64,000 bases of DNA from Halanaeroarchaeum sp. HSR-CO (lineage in GTDB: Archaea > Halobacteriota > Halobacteria > Halobacteriales > Halobacteriaceae), in contig NZ_CP087724.1 of NCBI RefSeq assembly GCF_024972755.1, forward strand, positions 930,001-994,000, in the 5' to 3' direction. Below are positions 25,034 through 35,800 of the stretch, one piece after another (within the stretch, counting starts at the first letter, position 1; every line of letters begins with the position of its first letter). The notes beneath the pieces were generated by a model. It ran no database searches. It was not told the origin of the DNA and saw only the letters and a list, made by a program, of their open reading frames with translations. The translations under genes and the position numbers were made by a program.

Positions 25034-26110
25034 TCACCGAGACTGGCGGTCCAGGTCGGACAGGAAGGCTTCGAGCATCTCCCGCGTCACGTGTGGCATC
25101 ATCACGACGCGTACTTCGCCGGCTGCCGTCCGCGAGAGACGCCATCCTTCGTCCGTCAACGCCTCGAAGATTGCCGCTGGGAGATCGATGGCCACGATCG
25201 GATGGTGGGGTTCGACGACGTCGTAGCCACGGGTCTGCATCGCGTTCGCGAGCCACGTCGCGAGGGTCATCCCTCGTTCGTAGTTCTCACGGTAGCCGTC
25301 CGGCCACTGTTCGGTCAGGGCGGCGTGGGCACTCGCGACCCCGGCGCCGCTACGCGTCCCCGTGAGACTCGCCTGTCCAGCCGTCTCGAGGTACGGGGTG
25401 TCCACGGCGAGGGCGTCCAGGACGGACTCGTCGGTCGTGAGCAACCCGCCAGCCGGGATGGCGGCCTGTCCCATCTTGTGGGGGTCGATGGTCATCGTGT
25501 CGATGGCAGCGTCGCCGAAGTTCCACGCTTCGTCGGTGAACGGGAGGACGAAGCCGCCCCAGGCGGCGTCGACGTGGAACCGAGCGTCGGCGTCGTGTGC
25601 GACGTCGGCGAGCGCGGGAATCGGGTCCACCCGGCCGTACTCCGTCGTCCCGGCCACACCAACCACCAGGACGGTATCGCCGTCGACGAGTTCGGTGACG
25701 GCGTCGACGTCTGCGCGGTAGTCGCCGCCGACCGGTGCCAACCGGAGGTCGACGTCGAGGATGTCGGCTGCCTTCTGGAAGGAGAAGTGGACGCTCGCCG
25801 GACCGACGACGTTCGGATCGTCGGTATTCGCCAGATTTCTGGCGGCACGGACGGCCTGGATGTTGGCCTCGGTCCCTCCGGTCGTGACGTACCCCTTCGG
25901 ATCTGGCAAGTCGACCAGTGTGCCGAGCATCTCGACGACCTCCCGTTCCAGTTCGGCCACGCCAGGATAGGTCTCTGGATCGCCGGGATTCGTCGCGAGA
26001 AACCGCATCGCGGCGTCGCGTGCCTCGGGGATGGGCTCGGTACACATCGAGGAGAGCACGCGTTCGAACGACTGGGGCTCGGGACGGGCGCCCATCTCGG
26101 GGGCGGTCAT
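25034..26110 (-). CDS. mfnA: MfnA-type amino-acid decarboxylase (probable aspartate decarboxylase)
   Basis: PLP group II decarboxylase of 358 residues. The PLP lysine is Lys212 in [10 protein letters not shown], with HVDAAWGGF (179-187) and [12 protein letters not shown] (75-86) forming the cofactor site. In methanogens the family decarboxylates tyrosine (for methanofuran) and aspartate. Halophiles lack methanofuran, so beta-alanine formation for coenzyme A is the likely role; the sequence alone does not fix substrate. It lies downstream of ppsA on the same strand with a 46 bp gap and has its own TATA-like CTAAACG. Confidence 0.9.
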   Translation of the reverse strand: MTAPEMGARPEPQSFERVLSSMCTEPIPEARDAAMRFLATNPGDPETYPGVAELEREVVEMLGTLVDLPDPKGYVTTGGTEANIQAVRAARNLANTDDPNVVGPASVHFSFQKAADILDVDLRLAPVGGDYRADVDAVTELVDGDTVLVVGVAGTTEYGRVDPIPALADVAHDADARFHVDAAWGGFVLPFTDEAWNFGDAAIDTMTIDPHKMGQAAIPAGGLLTTDESVLDALAVDTPYLETAGQASLTGTRSGAGVASAHAALTEQWPDGYRENYERGMTLATWLANAMQTRGYDVVEPHHPIVAIDLPAAIFEALTDEGWRLSRTAAGEVRVVMMPHVTREMLEAFLSDLDRQSR

Positions 26111-26156
26111 ACCGGGAAAATGCAGTTCGTCTCGTTTAGCGATTGTGTTTGCGAGG

Positions 26157-28409
26157 CTACTCTCGAACCGCGTCGAGAATCAACCGCTGTTCGACCCGCT
26201 TGACCTCGTGCTGGACGTCGCGCACGGCGTCGATGTTGGCGGAGATAGAGGAGATGCCCTCTTCGGCCAGGAAACGAACCATCTCGGGTTTCGACCCGGC
26301 CTGTCCGCAGATGCTCGTGTCCACGTCGTGGTCGCGACAGATCGAAATGGTCTGTTCGATGAGGCGGAGAACGGCAGGGTGTAACTCGTCGAAGCGGTCG
26401 GAGACGTTGCCGTTGTTGCGGTCGACCGCGAGCGTGTACTGGGTGAGGTCGTTGGTCCCGAAGGAGGCGAAATCGATGCCCTCGGCGGCCATCTCCTCGA
26501 TCATCATCGCACTCGCCGGCGTCTCGATCATCACGCCCCACGTGCGCTTTTCCGGATCGATCCCCACTTCGGTCATCAATTCGCGGGCCGCAGCCACGTC
26601 CCGCTCGTCGTTCACGAGTGGGAACATGATCTCGACGTTGTCGTAGCCCATCTCGTAGAGGCGTTTGAACGACTGTAGCTCGTGTTTGAACAGGCCGGGC
26701 TCGTCGAGTGACCGCCGGATGCCCCGATAGCCGAGCATCGGGTTGTGTTCGTGGGGTTCGTCTTCGCCGCCCTCGAGCTGGCGGAACTCGTCGGTCGGGG
26801 CGTCGAGTGTCCTGACCCGCACGGGTCGCGGGTAGAACTCGTCCGCCACGCCGCGGACGCCCTCGACGATCTCGTCGACGTAGGCCCGTTCGCCGTGGTC
26901 GGCGATGTACCGTTCGGGCGTCTTGTTCGTCGAGAGGATCATGTGTTCCAGGCGCAGCAGACCGACCCCGTCTGCGCCGGTCGCGGCGGCCCGTTCGGCG
27001 GCCTCTGGGATGGAGACGTTGACCTTGACCTCGGTCGCTGTCATCGGTTTCACCGGTGTCTTCGGTCGTGCTTCTTCGATCGGTTCGCGTTCGGTCACGG
27101 ATTCGGGACGGCCCTCGGTGATGGCCCCTCGATCGCCGTCGATGGTGACGATCTGGTCGTCCTTGAGGAGGTCAGTGCCGTTCCCGCAACCGACGACGGC
27201 GGGGACACCGAGTTCGCGTGAGACGATCGCTGCGTGACTGGTCATTCCGCCTTCGTCGGTGATGATCCCGGCCGCTCGCTTCATCGCCGGGACCATGTCC
27301 GGGGTCGTCATCTCGGTGACGATGATGTCCCCCTCGCCGACCTTGTCTAGCTGGTCCAGTTTGTCGACGATGCGGACCGCACCCGAGGCGATGCCCGGAC
27401 TGGCACCGAGGCCGGAGAGGAGTTCCTCGCCGTTACCGTCCTCGGAAACGGCCGCCTGGCTCTCATCGGTGATGGTGGTGATGGGACGCGACTGGAGCAT
27501 GTACACGTCGCCGTCGACGATCGCCCATTCGACGTCCTGGGGGGTTCCATAGTGCTCTTCGACCCGCCGCCCGAGAGCGACGAGGTCGGCGAGTTCGTCG
27601 TCCGTGAGCACCCGTGCGGTTCGGTGGTCGTCGGGGACCTCTCGCTCGACGGTCTCTCCGGAGTCAGGGTCCCGCTCCATCATGATCTTCTTGTCGGCGA
27701 TGGTCACGTCCTCGACGGCCTCGCTCTCGCGATCGACGACGTAGTTGTCGGGCGAGACGGATCCGGAGACGACGGCCTCTCCGAGCCCCCAGGCCGCCTC
27801 GACGATGACCTTGGGCGCCCCGGTCGAGGGGTGGCTGGTGAACATCACGCCGCTCTTCTCGGCGTCGACCATCTGCTGGACGACGACCGCGATGTTCACG
27901 ACGTCGTGTTCGAAGCCCTTCTGCTGGCGGTAGTAGATGGCCCGCTGTGTGAACAGCGACGCCCAGCAGCGTTTCACCCTGTCGACGAGGTCGTCGCGCT
28001 CGACGTTCAAATACGTCTCCTGTTGGCCGGCGAAGCTCGCGTCCGGGAGGTCCTCAGCGGTCGCCGAGGACCGTACGGCGACGAATGCCTCGCCATCTCC
28101 CAGGGCGTCGTACGCGGACTCGATCTCCTCGTGGAGCTCGTCCGGCATCGGCGTCTCGAGGATGAGGCTCTTGGCGTGCGCCTCGGCCTCTGCGAGTGCC
28201 GCCGAATCCTCCGTGTCCACGTCGACGGACTCGAACAGTTCTTCGTCGATGCCCGTCTCCTCGATGAAGTCACGATACGTTCCTGCAGTCACGACGAACC
28301 CCGGCGGTACCGGGAGGCCTGCATCGGTCATCTCCCCGAGTGAGGCCCCTTTACCGCCGACGAGGTCGATGTCGTCGGCTCGGATATCTTCCAGCCAGCG
28401 TACAGCCAT
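26157..28409 (-). CDS. ppsA: Phosphoenolpyruvate synthase
   Basis: Makes PEP from pyruvate and ATP in gluconeogenesis. The 750 residues follow the standard order: ATP-grasp pyruvate/PEP-binding domain ([17 protein letters not shown] at the N-terminus), the swivelling phosphohistidine domain ([15 protein letters not shown], about 393-407) and the PEP-binding barrel (MLGYRGIRR, then [13 protein letters not shown]). The ATG before AVRWLEDI is preferred to an upstream frame extension, and CTTTATGG (28435-28442) gives a leaderless transcript. The opposing enzyme, pyruvate kinase, is 6 kb away on the same strand. Confidence 0.96.
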   Translation of the reverse strand: MAVRWLEDIRADDIDLVGGKGASLGEMTDAGLPVPPGFVVTAGTYRDFIEETGIDEELFESVDVDTEDSAALAEAEAHAKSLILETPMPDELHEEIESAYDALGDGEAFVAVRSSATAEDLPDASFAGQQETYLNVERDDLVDRVKRCWASLFTQRAIYYRQQKGFEHDVVNIAVVVQQMVDAEKSGVMFTSHPSTGAPKVIVEAAWGLGEAVVSGSVSPDNYVVDRESEAVEDVTIADKKIMMERDPDSGETVEREVPDDHRTARVLTDDELADLVALGRRVEEHYGTPQDVEWAIVDGDVYMLQSRPITTITDESQAAVSEDGNGEELLSGLGASPGIASGAVRIVDKLDQLDKVGEGDIIVTEMTTPDMVPAMKRAAGIITDEGGMTSHAAIVSRELGVPAVVGCGNGTDLLKDDQIVTIDGDRGAITEGRPESVTEREPIEEARPKTPVKPMTATEVKVNVSIPEAAERAAATGADGVGLLRLEHMILSTNKTPERYIADHGERAYVDEIVEGVRGVADEFYPRPVRVRTLDAPTDEFRQLEGGEDEPHEHNPMLGYRGIRRSLDEPGLFKHELQSFKRLYEMGYDNVEIMFPLVNDERDVAAARELMTEVGIDPEKRTWGVMIETPASAMMIEEMAAEGIDFASFGTNDLTQYTLAVDRNNGNVSDRFDELHPAVLRLIEQTISICRDHDVDTSICGQAGSKPEMVRFLAEEGISSISANIDAVRDVQHEVKRVEQRLILDAVRE

Positions 28410-28434
28410 GTGGCATCCTAGATGACTGCAATCT

Positions 28435-28442
28435 CCATAAAG
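28435..28442 (-). promoter_or_regulatory. TATA box of ppsA
   Basis: CTTTATGG on the minus strand, centred about 29 nt before the ppsA ATG, consistent with a leaderless transcript. Confidence 0.5.
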
Positions 28443-28498
28443 AAGGTTGCGCACGGCGAGTGACAAACATTGCCGCTACGGCCAGGCCGTGACGGGTG

Positions 28499-28509
28499 TT
28501 TTTTGTGAC
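28499..28509 (+). promoter_or_regulatory. TATA-like TTTTTTGTGAC promoter
   Basis: TTTTTTGTGAC starts 30 nt before the ATG at 28529 and matches the pyk promoter element base for base over 11 positions. Confidence 0.5.
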
Positions 28510-28528
28510 CTGCCTCCCATCCACCGCT

Positions 28529-28948
28529 ATGGAATCACGACGCGCACTCGCGTGGTCCGCCCGGTATTTCCTGATCAGTGCGGTTTTCGCGCTCGTCGGC
28601 GCGGTGCTGGTCGGCGTCGGTGTGGGGTACGGAGGGCTACAGGCGTGGAGTATCTACCAGCAGACGGGGGACGCGTTGGGGGCAACCCAGGGTGTCGCGG
28701 TCTATCTCGCGCTCGCGCTCGTCGGCATCCTCGTGTGGCGTTTCGGGAAGGCGTTCGCCCTCTACGCGACCCTGACCGGCGCCGTCGAGGAGCAACTCGG
28801 TGACACGTTCGACACCGAACACGTGAAAAGCGACATCGTCGCCATCCTCGACGACCGTCTCGCCGACATGCAACAGGACCTCCAGTCGGTCAACCGCGAG
28901 ATCCGTGACGTGAAAAACGAATCCGAGTTCGAGTTTCAGCGCGAGTAG
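28529..28948 (+). CDS. Small two-helix membrane protein with coiled-coil tail
   Basis: A 139-residue protein with two transmembrane helices (about residues 10-36 and 53-75). An acidic, helical C-terminal half follows, including DIVAILDDRLADMQQDLQSV as a likely coiled coil. No catalytic motif is visible and I do not recognise a characterised family. The ATG at 28529 fits the leaderless promoter; an upstream in-frame ATG lies before the TATA box. It is divergent from ppsA and convergent with the PhzF gene. Confidence 0.78.
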   Translation: MESRRALAWSARYFLISAVFALVGAVLVGVGVGYGGLQAWSIYQQTGDALGATQGVAVYLALALVGILVWRFGKAFALYATLTGAVEEQLGDTFDTEHVKSDIVAILDDRLADMQQDLQSVNREIRDVKNESEFEFQRE

Positions 28949-28965
28949 GTGGCGCGCCGCCGTTT

Positions 28966-29910
28966 TCAGCTCACTTCGAGGATGTCGTCGCCGTCCGGTT
29001 CCGGAACGATCAGCTCGCCGTCGAGCGCCGTCGTCGCCGTCCCACCCACACGAACGGTCTCGCCCACGCGAACCCGCACGCGTCCGGGCCGGTCGATGAA
29101 ATCGCCCTGTTCGAACCGGAGTTCCTCGGGCATCCCGTCGGCAACACTGACGTCGCTACCGCCCGGTGCCGACCCGCCGCCGTCGAAGGCACCGACGTAT
29201 CGAAGGTACGCGCCGGTCGCACCGCTCGCCGTTCCCGTCACCGGATCCTCGGAGACCCCGGCGCCGGGGACGAAGGCCCGACCGTGCACGGTCGAATTCG
29301 ATTCGAGCGTATCGAAGGTGAACGCGTAGACACCGACCGCGTCCACCCGCGCTGCCAGCGCGTCGACCGCCCCGTCGTCGGGGTCCGCCCGCCCGAGTTC
29401 TTCGAGGAAGTTGACCGGGACGACGAGGAATGGCAACCCGGTACTGGTGACCGCGAGTGGTAGGTCGTCACGGACCGCTTCGATGGCCTCGGCACGGATG
29501 CCCAACGCCGACGCGACCTCGGCCGTGTCCAGATCCACCGTTCGAACCGTTGGCTCGGATTGGGTCATCCAGGCCGTCCCGTCCTCCTCGACAGCCACGT
29601 CGAGGACGCCGACGTTCGTCTCGATGGTGAACTCGCCGGTGACCGTGCCCCGCTCCGCGAGGTGGACGAGGCTCGCGATGGTCGCGTGCCCACAGAGGTC
29701 GACCTCCGTGGTCGGCGTGAAGTAGCGAAGCCGCCTGTCAGCCCGAGTCGAAGGGTGGACGAACGCCGTCTCGCTCGCGCCGATTTCACTCGCGATGGCC
29801 TGCATCTGGCCGTCGTCCAGTCCCTCGGCATCCGGGACGACGCCCGCGGGATTCCCGGCGTAGGGTTCGTCGGTGAACGCGTCGACGATGAGCCCCCGTA
29901 TCTCGTTCAT
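28966..29910 (-). CDS. PhzF-family isomerase-like protein
   Basis: A 314-residue diaminopimelate-epimerase-fold protein. The N-terminal DAFTDEPYAGNPAGVV and the catalytic glutamate in GASETAF (Glu47) are typical of PhzF/YddE proteins. The second-half counterpart GVSEDPVTGTASG is also present. No phenazine genes are nearby, so it is a general PhzF-like isomerase of unknown substrate. The ATG at 29910 lies about 60 nt after a CTATATAGT box, giving a short leader. An in-frame ATG at 29970 abuts that box and is unlikely. Confidence 0.88.
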   Translation of the reverse strand: MNEIRGLIVDAFTDEPYAGNPAGVVPDAEGLDDGQMQAIASEIGASETAFVHPSTRADRRLRYFTPTTEVDLCGHATIASLVHLAERGTVTGEFTIETNVGVLDVAVEEDGTAWMTQSEPTVRTVDLDTAEVASALGIRAEAIEAVRDDLPLAVTSTGLPFLVVPVNFLEELGRADPDDGAVDALAARVDAVGVYAFTFDTLESNSTVHGRAFVPGAGVSEDPVTGTASGATGAYLRYVGAFDGGGSAPGGSDVSVADGMPEELRFEQGDFIDRPGRVRVRVGETVRVGGTATTALDGELIVPEPDGDDILEVS

Positions 29911-30256
29911 GGGCAGTTTGTTCGGCGGAACCGTGTTGAACCCATCGAGTTGGGTGACGTACAGGTACATACTATATAGTCCATGTGTGTACTCTCAGAT
30001 GGTGGCGAATACAACAATAGCTAAGTAGGTTCGGAATCCGGGTCAACATGGGTGTCAGAGGCACGGTCCGGTCGGAACTCCTCCCCTCCCACCGCACTCC
30101 CCCATCGTCTCCGGCCGCCCGTCCGACGCACCCATTTTGTATTCCCCCGTCTCCTCTTTGGCACAGCGAACGAGGAGTTGCCAGAACCCGTCGGATGGGG
30201 CGGATGTCAAAGCAGTTAATGCGAGTCGTGGCGTTGGTCGAGCGTGGTGACCGAGC
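29911..30256. other. 346 bp intergenic region between divergent PhzF and phosphoribosyltransferase genes
   Basis: The longest gene-free stretch in the window. It holds a CTATATAGT TATA box for the PhzF gene (29971-29979, minus strand). Near the right end is a GTTAATGC element (about 30212-30219) followed by a GGTGA Shine-Dalgarno (30246-30250) for the phosphoribosyltransferase gene. The middle is pyrimidine-rich on the plus strand. Short frames across it have no domain-like composition. No tRNA or clear RNA structure was found. Confidence 0.5.
29971..29979 (-). promoter_or_regulatory. TATA box of the PhzF gene
   Basis: The palindromic CTATATAG core at the left end of the intergenic region. 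Initiation would fall near 29945, leaving a leader of about 35 nt before the ATG at 29910. Confidence 0.55.
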
Positions 30257-30955
30257 ATGTCTGATCTCCCGGATGAGTTCTCCTGCACTGTCACGAACTG
30301 GGAGTACATCTACGGCCTCGCGCGGGACGTAAGCGACCAGGTGAAAGCGGCCGACTTCGAACCCGACGTCATCGTGGCACTGGCCCGCGGTGGCTGGTTC
30401 GCGGGCCGCGTCCTGTGTGACTTCCTCGGCCTCGACGATCTGACCAGTCTGAAGATGGAACACTACGTGGGGACCGCCGAACAGAGCGGATCGCCGGAGA
30501 TTCGCTATCCGATGCCAGAAGGGTCGGTCGAGGGCAAGGACGTCCTGATCGTCGACGACATCGCAGACACCGGCGGGTCCATCGAACGGGCCTACGAGTA
30601 CGTGACCGACCGGGACGCGGGCGAGGTCCAGACCGCGACTCTGCAGTTACTGCAGACCAGCGAGTTCGAACCGGATTTCGTCGGCGAACGCCTCGAACAG
30701 TGGGCCTGGATCGTCTACCCCTGGAACTTCATCGAGGACATGGTCGACCTCATCAGCGGGGTCATGGCGAAGGCCGACGACCCGCCGTACACCAGAGACG
30801 ATATCCGACACCTCCTCACGGCGTATCACGACGTCGAACGTATCGAGATGGAGATCGCACAACCCGACCGTCTCGGCGAAGTCCTCGACGAGATGGAACG
30901 GCGCGACGTGGTCGAACGAGTCGAACCGGACGCCTGGGCACCGCAAGCCGACTGA
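30257..30955 (+). CDS. Purine phosphoribosyltransferase (hypoxanthine/guanine type)
   Basis: A 232-residue protein of the type I phosphoribosyltransferase fold. VLIVDDIADTGGS (96-108) is the PRPP-binding signature, preceded by VIVALARGGWFAGRVL (38-53). The C-terminal about 60 residues add a small acidic helical domain. Archaeal relatives salvage hypoxanthine, guanine or xanthine; specificity is not readable here. A GGTGA Shine-Dalgarno stands 6 nt before the ATG. The next gene on the strand is MTA phosphorylase, so both handle purine salvage. Confidence 0.87.
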   Translation: MSDLPDEFSCTVTNWEYIYGLARDVSDQVKAADFEPDVIVALARGGWFAGRVLCDFLGLDDLTSLKMEHYVGTAEQSGSPEIRYPMPEGSVEGKDVLIVDDIADTGGSIERAYEYVTDRDAGEVQTATLQLLQTSEFEPDFVGERLEQWAWIVYPWNFIEDMVDLISGVMAKADDPPYTRDDIRHLLTAYHDVERIEMEIAQPDRLGEVLDEMERRDVVERVEPDAWAPQAD

Positions 30956-31031
30956 CCGGTATCTGGCCCATCCGTACCGACACAGGCACCCGAACGGAAT
31001 CATTTTCCCGCCCGTCCCGACAACTAGCGGT

Positions 31032-31886
31032 ATGCTCGGGTTCATCGGTGGCAGCGGCATCTACGACGCCCTGCCCCTCCAGAACGTCCGCGAAGAGACC
31101 GTCGAAACGCCCTACGGGTCGCCGAGTGCGCCGGTGACCATCGGCGAGTTCGAGGATACCGGCACCGACGTCGCGTTCATCCCGCGTCACGGGAAGGACC
31201 ACCAGTACTCCCCCACCGACGTTCCCTACCGGGCGAATATCTACGCGCTCAAGCACCTCGGTGTCGAGCGGGTTCTCGCCAGCAACGCGGTCGGCAGCCT
31301 CCGTGAGGACCTCCCCCCGCGGAGTCTCGTCGTCCCGGACCAGACCTTCGACCGGACCCGGCACCGCGAGCAGACGTTCTTCGGCGATGGCATCGTGGTT
31401 CATCAGTCACAGCCGGACCCATTCTGTCCGCACCTCTCCGGAATCCTCGCCGATGCAGCCCGGGAGGCCACGGATGCCCACGTCGAGGAGGGTGGCACGT
31501 ACGTCTGTATCGAGGGACCACATTTCTCCACGCGCGCGGAGAGCGAGTTCTACCGCGATCAGGGGTGGGACGTCATCGGGATGACCGCCGTCCCGGAGGC
31601 CAAACTCGCCCGCGAAGCCGAACTCTGCTATGCGACCGTCACCGGCATCACCGATTACGACGTCTGGAACGAGGACAGCGAGGTTACCCTCGAGGAGGTG
31701 CTGGAGAACGCTGCTCACAACGAGGATCTGATCAAGCGAACCGTCGAAGCCGCGATCCGAAGCATGCCAGAGGGACGTGAGTGCGGGTGTGAGACGGCAC
31801 TCGAGGGATCGATCAACACGCCGAAAGCTGCCGTCCCCGAGGAGACCCTGGACCGGGTCTCGCTTTTCGTCGACGACTACCTCTGA
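31032..31886 (+). CDS. mtnP: S-methyl-5'-thioadenosine phosphorylase
   Basis: Cleaves methylthioadenosine (a by-product of polyamine and other SAM-dependent pathways) to adenine and methylthioribose phosphate. The 284 residues fit the trimeric purine phosphorylase family: GFIGGSGIYDAL at the start, IPRHGKDHQYSP for phosphate, EGPHFSTRAES and GMTAVPEAKLARE for the nucleoside, and GITDYDVW. Purine-nucleoside phosphorylases of the same fold are an alternative. An ATCATTTT element about 28 nt upstream supports a leaderless mRNA. Its 3' end overlaps the convergent scpA gene by 10 nt. Confidence 0.92.
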   Translation: MLGFIGGSGIYDALPLQNVREETVETPYGSPSAPVTIGEFEDTGTDVAFIPRHGKDHQYSPTDVPYRANIYALKHLGVERVLASNAVGSLREDLPPRSLVVPDQTFDRTRHREQTFFGDGIVVHQSQPDPFCPHLSGILADAAREATDAHVEEGGTYVCIEGPHFSTRAESEFYRDQGWDVIGMTAVPEAKLAREAELCYATVTGITDYDVWNEDSEVTLEEVLENAAHNEDLIKRTVEAAIRSMPEGRECGCETALEGSINTPKAAVPEETLDRVSLFVDDYL

Positions 31887-32836
31887 GGCTGGCCGGATTC
31901 GTTCCCGTCCGCCTCGTCGGTCTCGTCGTCCGCTCCGTCTCCGTTCGTCATCGCCTTCTGGCCGTCGTCCTCGGCGGCGGTCCCGTCGCCGAACGCCACG
32001 TCCGGGTCCGCCTCCGGGTCGATGATCCAGAGGTCGCCGAAGAGGTCGTCCTGCTGGAGGTAGACGTCGCCCCGGTGGGAGAGGAACAACAGGGCGAGAA
32101 ACGACTCGATACGCGTCCCCGCGGCGTCGGCGATCTCCTCGAAGAGGACCTCCGTTCGCCCCTTCTGATAGGCCAGCTCCAGTTGCGACCAGACGGCTTC
32201 GATGAGGGCGTCGATGTCCTCCTGGTGGGTCGTTCCGGTGACGTCGTCCGTATCCGGTTCGCCCTCCATCCGCATGTCGTCACCCGAGCGGTAATCGAGG
32301 GTCTGGACCCCGCGACTGAACCCACTCGGGGACTCGCTCGTGTCGTAGGAGCGTGACTCCTTCCACCAGGTCCCCCGCTCGGCCTTCCGAAGGTCCCTGA
32401 CGAGTTCGTCCAGGGTCATCGGGGTGCCGCGCGCAGTCTTGCGGTCGAGTCGCCGCTCCATCTCGTTCTCGAGTGCCGCGATGGGGTCACCGGCGGGCCC
32501 GTCGAAGGCGTCGTCGTCCCAGCCCTCTTCCCAGGGCGGGGCCGGCTCCATCTCGTCGTCCGTTTCAGCTTCCTCGTCGTCGTCCGACAGCATCACGTCG
32601 CTTTTCATCCGGAGGAGGACGCTCGCGTAGAACAGAGCTCGTCCAGACGTCCGGAGGTCCCCGTCGTCCAGGGCCGCGAGGAACTCGTCGGTCACCGTGA
32701 CGATGTCGACGTCCCAGGGATCGATGTCCCCCTGTTTCGCCAGTTGCACCAGTAGTTCGACGGGTTCGACGTCGCCGTCGTCCTCGTTCGTGGGATCGGG
32801 ATCCGGGGGTCTGGCCACGTCGACGCCGTCAGTCAT
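31877..32836 (-). CDS. scpA: Segregation and condensation protein A (ScpA)
   Basis: Kleisin subunit that bridges the heads of the SMC dimer. The 319 residues begin with an acidic stretch, then the kleisin N-terminus (VELLVQLAKQGDIDPWDVDIVTVTDEFL, about 27-54) and FYASVLLRMKSDVML. The middle is acidic and low-complexity. The C-terminal winged-helix (about 215-280) has VLFEEIADAAGTRIESFLALLFLSHRGDVYL. Its start lies 8 nt inside the 3' end of smc, so the two proteins are co-translated. No scpB is nearby, which is normal in archaea. Confidence 0.93.
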   Translation of the reverse strand: MTDGVDVARPPDPDPTNEDDGDVEPVELLVQLAKQGDIDPWDVDIVTVTDEFLAALDDGDLRTSGRALFYASVLLRMKSDVMLSDDDEEAETDDEMEPAPPWEEGWDDDAFDGPAGDPIAALENEMERRLDRKTARGTPMTLDELVRDLRKAERGTWWKESRSYDTSESPSGFSRGVQTLDYRSGDDMRMEGEPDTDDVTGTTHQEDIDALIEAVWSQLELAYQKGRTEVLFEEIADAAGTRIESFLALLFLSHRGDVYLQQDDLFGDLWIIDPEADPDVAFGDGTAAEDDGQKAMTNGDGADDETDEADGNESGQPQR

Positions 32837-35800
32837 CGGCGATCAGCTCCCGCTGGGCGGCCAGATCGATACCAGTGACGGCGCTGACGTTCTCGTCTTG
32901 CATGGTCACGCCGATGGCCCGCTCGGAGCGCTCGAGCATCGCCGAGCGGTGGGAGACGACGACGAACTGGGCCTCCGTGGCGAGTTCGTCGACCATCTCG
33001 CCGACTCGTTCCGCGTTCGCGGCGTCGAGGAACGCGTCGACCTCGTCGAGGGCGTAGAACGGTGCCGGATTGAACCGCTGGATGGCGAAGATAAAGGCGA
33101 GGGCGGTGAGGGACTTCTCGCCGCCGGACATCGCGTCCAGGCGCTGGATGGGTTTATCACCCGGCTGGGCACGCATGGTGAGGCCTCCATCGAATGGGTC
33201 GGCCGGATTCTCGAGGACGAGTTCGCCGGTCCCGTCGGAGAGGCGCTGGAAGATGTCCTCGAACTGCTCGTTGATGGCCTCGTAGGCCTCCATGAACGTC
33301 TCCTTTTTCAGCCGGTCGTACTTCTCGATGCGCTCCTGGATGGCGTCCCGTTCCGCCACGAGTTCGTCTTTGCGGCCCTCGAGATCCTCGAGTTTCGACT
33401 GGACGCGGTCGTAATCCTCGATGGCCTTCATGTTCACCGGCTCGAGTTCGGCCATCTGGGTCTCGAGGCGTCGGATGTTCCGTTCGACCTCCTCGAGGTC
33501 GGGGATCTCCTCGGGGTCGTACTCCTCGACCGTCTCTGAGAGCTCCTCGATCTCCTCCTCGAGACGGTCTCTGGCCCGTTTCAGGCTCTCCAGGCGGTTG
33601 GAGACCCGCTCGACCTCCTGTTGTTTCTCGTCGCGGTGACCCTTGGCCTCCTTGAGCTCGGATTTCAGCCCCTCGCGGTCGTCTTTGAGCTCAGCCAGTT
33701 CTTCTTCGAGTTCCGCGACCGCCTCGCGCTTCTCCTCGAGGAGTCCCTCGTTCTCCTCGATCTCGGCTTCCAGTTCTTCGATACGCTCCTGCTGGGCCGC
33801 CTTCTTGTTCTGAGCGGCCTCGACGTCGTCGTGCAGTTCGTCGACGGCCTCCTCGGCGTACTGCTTTTCGAGGTTGAGGCTGTTGAGGTCGCCGTCGATG
33901 TCGTCCATCCGGGATTCGATGTCGTCGATCGCCGCCTGGATCTCCTCGCGTTTCGCCGCGAGTTCGGGCACCCGCGAGTCGGCCAGTTCGGCCTCTATCT
34001 CCTCGATCTCGGCCTGGATGGATTCGATCTCGTCGCTCTTCTCGGCGATGTCCGCGTCGAGGTCCTGCATCTGCTCGTCGACGTCCTCTCGTTCGGTTTC
34101 GAGCCGTTCGATACGGGACTCCATGGCCTCGATGCGGTCCTCGGCGTCCTCGCGTTCGCCCTGGATGCGTTCGATATCCGACTCGAGATCCCGGACCTGG
34201 TCGGCCGCGGCGGCACGCTTCTCGCGGGCGTCTTCCAGGCGACCCTCGATGGCGCGAACGTCCTCGCGGATGTCCGCCCGTTTGTCCTCGAGACGCTGGA
34301 TGCGTTCGGCGACCCGTTCGAGTTGCCCCTTCCCGGTCTTCGAGAAGGAGTATCGCGAGCCAGATCGGCTCCCGCCGGTCATCGCACCGCTTTTCTCGAT
34401 GAGGTCGCCATCGAGTGTGACGAGTCGCCGGTCGCCCATCAGCGAGCGGGCGGTGTCCAGGTCCTCGACGACCAGGGTGTCGCCGAGCACGTACGAGAAG
34501 ACGGCGACGTACTGCTCGTCGAAGTCGACGAGGTTGTAGGCGTAGTCGACGACGCCCGGTTCGTTCGGCGCGCTCGGGAGCGAGCGCTCGTACATCTCGG
34601 TCAACGGCAGGAACGTCGCCCGGCCTGCATTGCGCGATTTGAGGTAGTCGATGCACTGCTGGCCGACGCCGTCGTCGTCGACCACGACGTTCGCCATGCG
34701 GCCCCCGGCGGCCGTCTCGCAGGCTGTCGCGTAGCGTTCTTCCACGCCGCCGAGTTGGCCGACGGTCCCGTGGACGCCGTCGAAGCCCGCGTTCAGGACC
34801 GTCGTGACGGCTCTGCCATAGGAACTGTCGCCGTTCTCGTCGGCCCGTGCCTCGATCCGGGCGTACTCCTCGCGGGCCGCGCCAAGGTCGTCTTCGACGT
34901 CGTCGAGGTCGTCCTGTCGCTCGGTCTTCTCCCGTTTCAGGTCCTCGACGACCGCCGCGATCTGGCTCTCGTTCTCCTGTGCCTTCTCCAGTTCCGTGCG
35001 CAGGTCCTCGATGCGTGAATCGAGTTCGCTGATGGTCTCCTCGGCGTCCTCGACGTTCGACCTCGCCTGCTCGATGTCGTTCGACCGCCGTCGGGCTTCG
35101 TCGATGAGCCGGTCCTTCTCGCGCTGGAGGTCGTTCCGGGCGCTCTTGGCCGCCTCGAGTGCCTCCTTCTCCTCCTCGAGGGCGTCTTTCAGTTCGTCGT
35201 ACTCCGTGTCGATGTCGTCGATCTCGCGCTGGACTGCTTCGAGGTCGGTCTGCTTCTCCTGTTTTTCGGTCGCGAGCGAGGACTTCTCGACTTTCTTCTC
35301 GCGGATCTCCGCCTCGAGGTCTTCGATCTTCTCTTGCTTGCGGTCGATCTGGACGAAGGCCTGCCGACGGGTCTGTTCGGCCTCCTCGATGCGCTCTTCG
35401 GCACCGTCGATCTGGTCCTCCAGTCGGGAGATCTCGCCTTTCACCTCCTCTATCTCGCGCTTTATCGCGAGTTGTTCGTCCTCGCCTTTCCGTTCGATCT
35501 CGGCGTTGAGGTCCTCCAGGTCCTCCTCGAGTCGCAGGACCTCGCCCCGTCGCTCGTCGAGTTCGGCTTTCAGCTCCTCGAGTTCCGCCGACCGTTCCTC
35601 GATGTCGGCCTCTGTGGCCGTCAGGTCCTCCTGTCGCTCCTCGAGCTCAGCTGCCTTCTGGAACCCCTCGTATTCGCGTTTCTCGTCGCGGAGGCCCTGG
35701 TATTCGAGGGCGGTCTCGCGTTCGTCCTCGAGCTGATCGAGCCGTTCGTGTTTCTCCTCGATGCGTAGTTCGGCTTCGTCGATCCGCTCGCGAACGACGT

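Noticed and set aside
30026-30045. GGTTCGGAATCC resembling a tRNA T-arm in the intergenic region
   Set aside because: The loop has one base too many for a canonical TTCRAAT T-loop, and no acceptor, D or anticodon stems could be paired around it.
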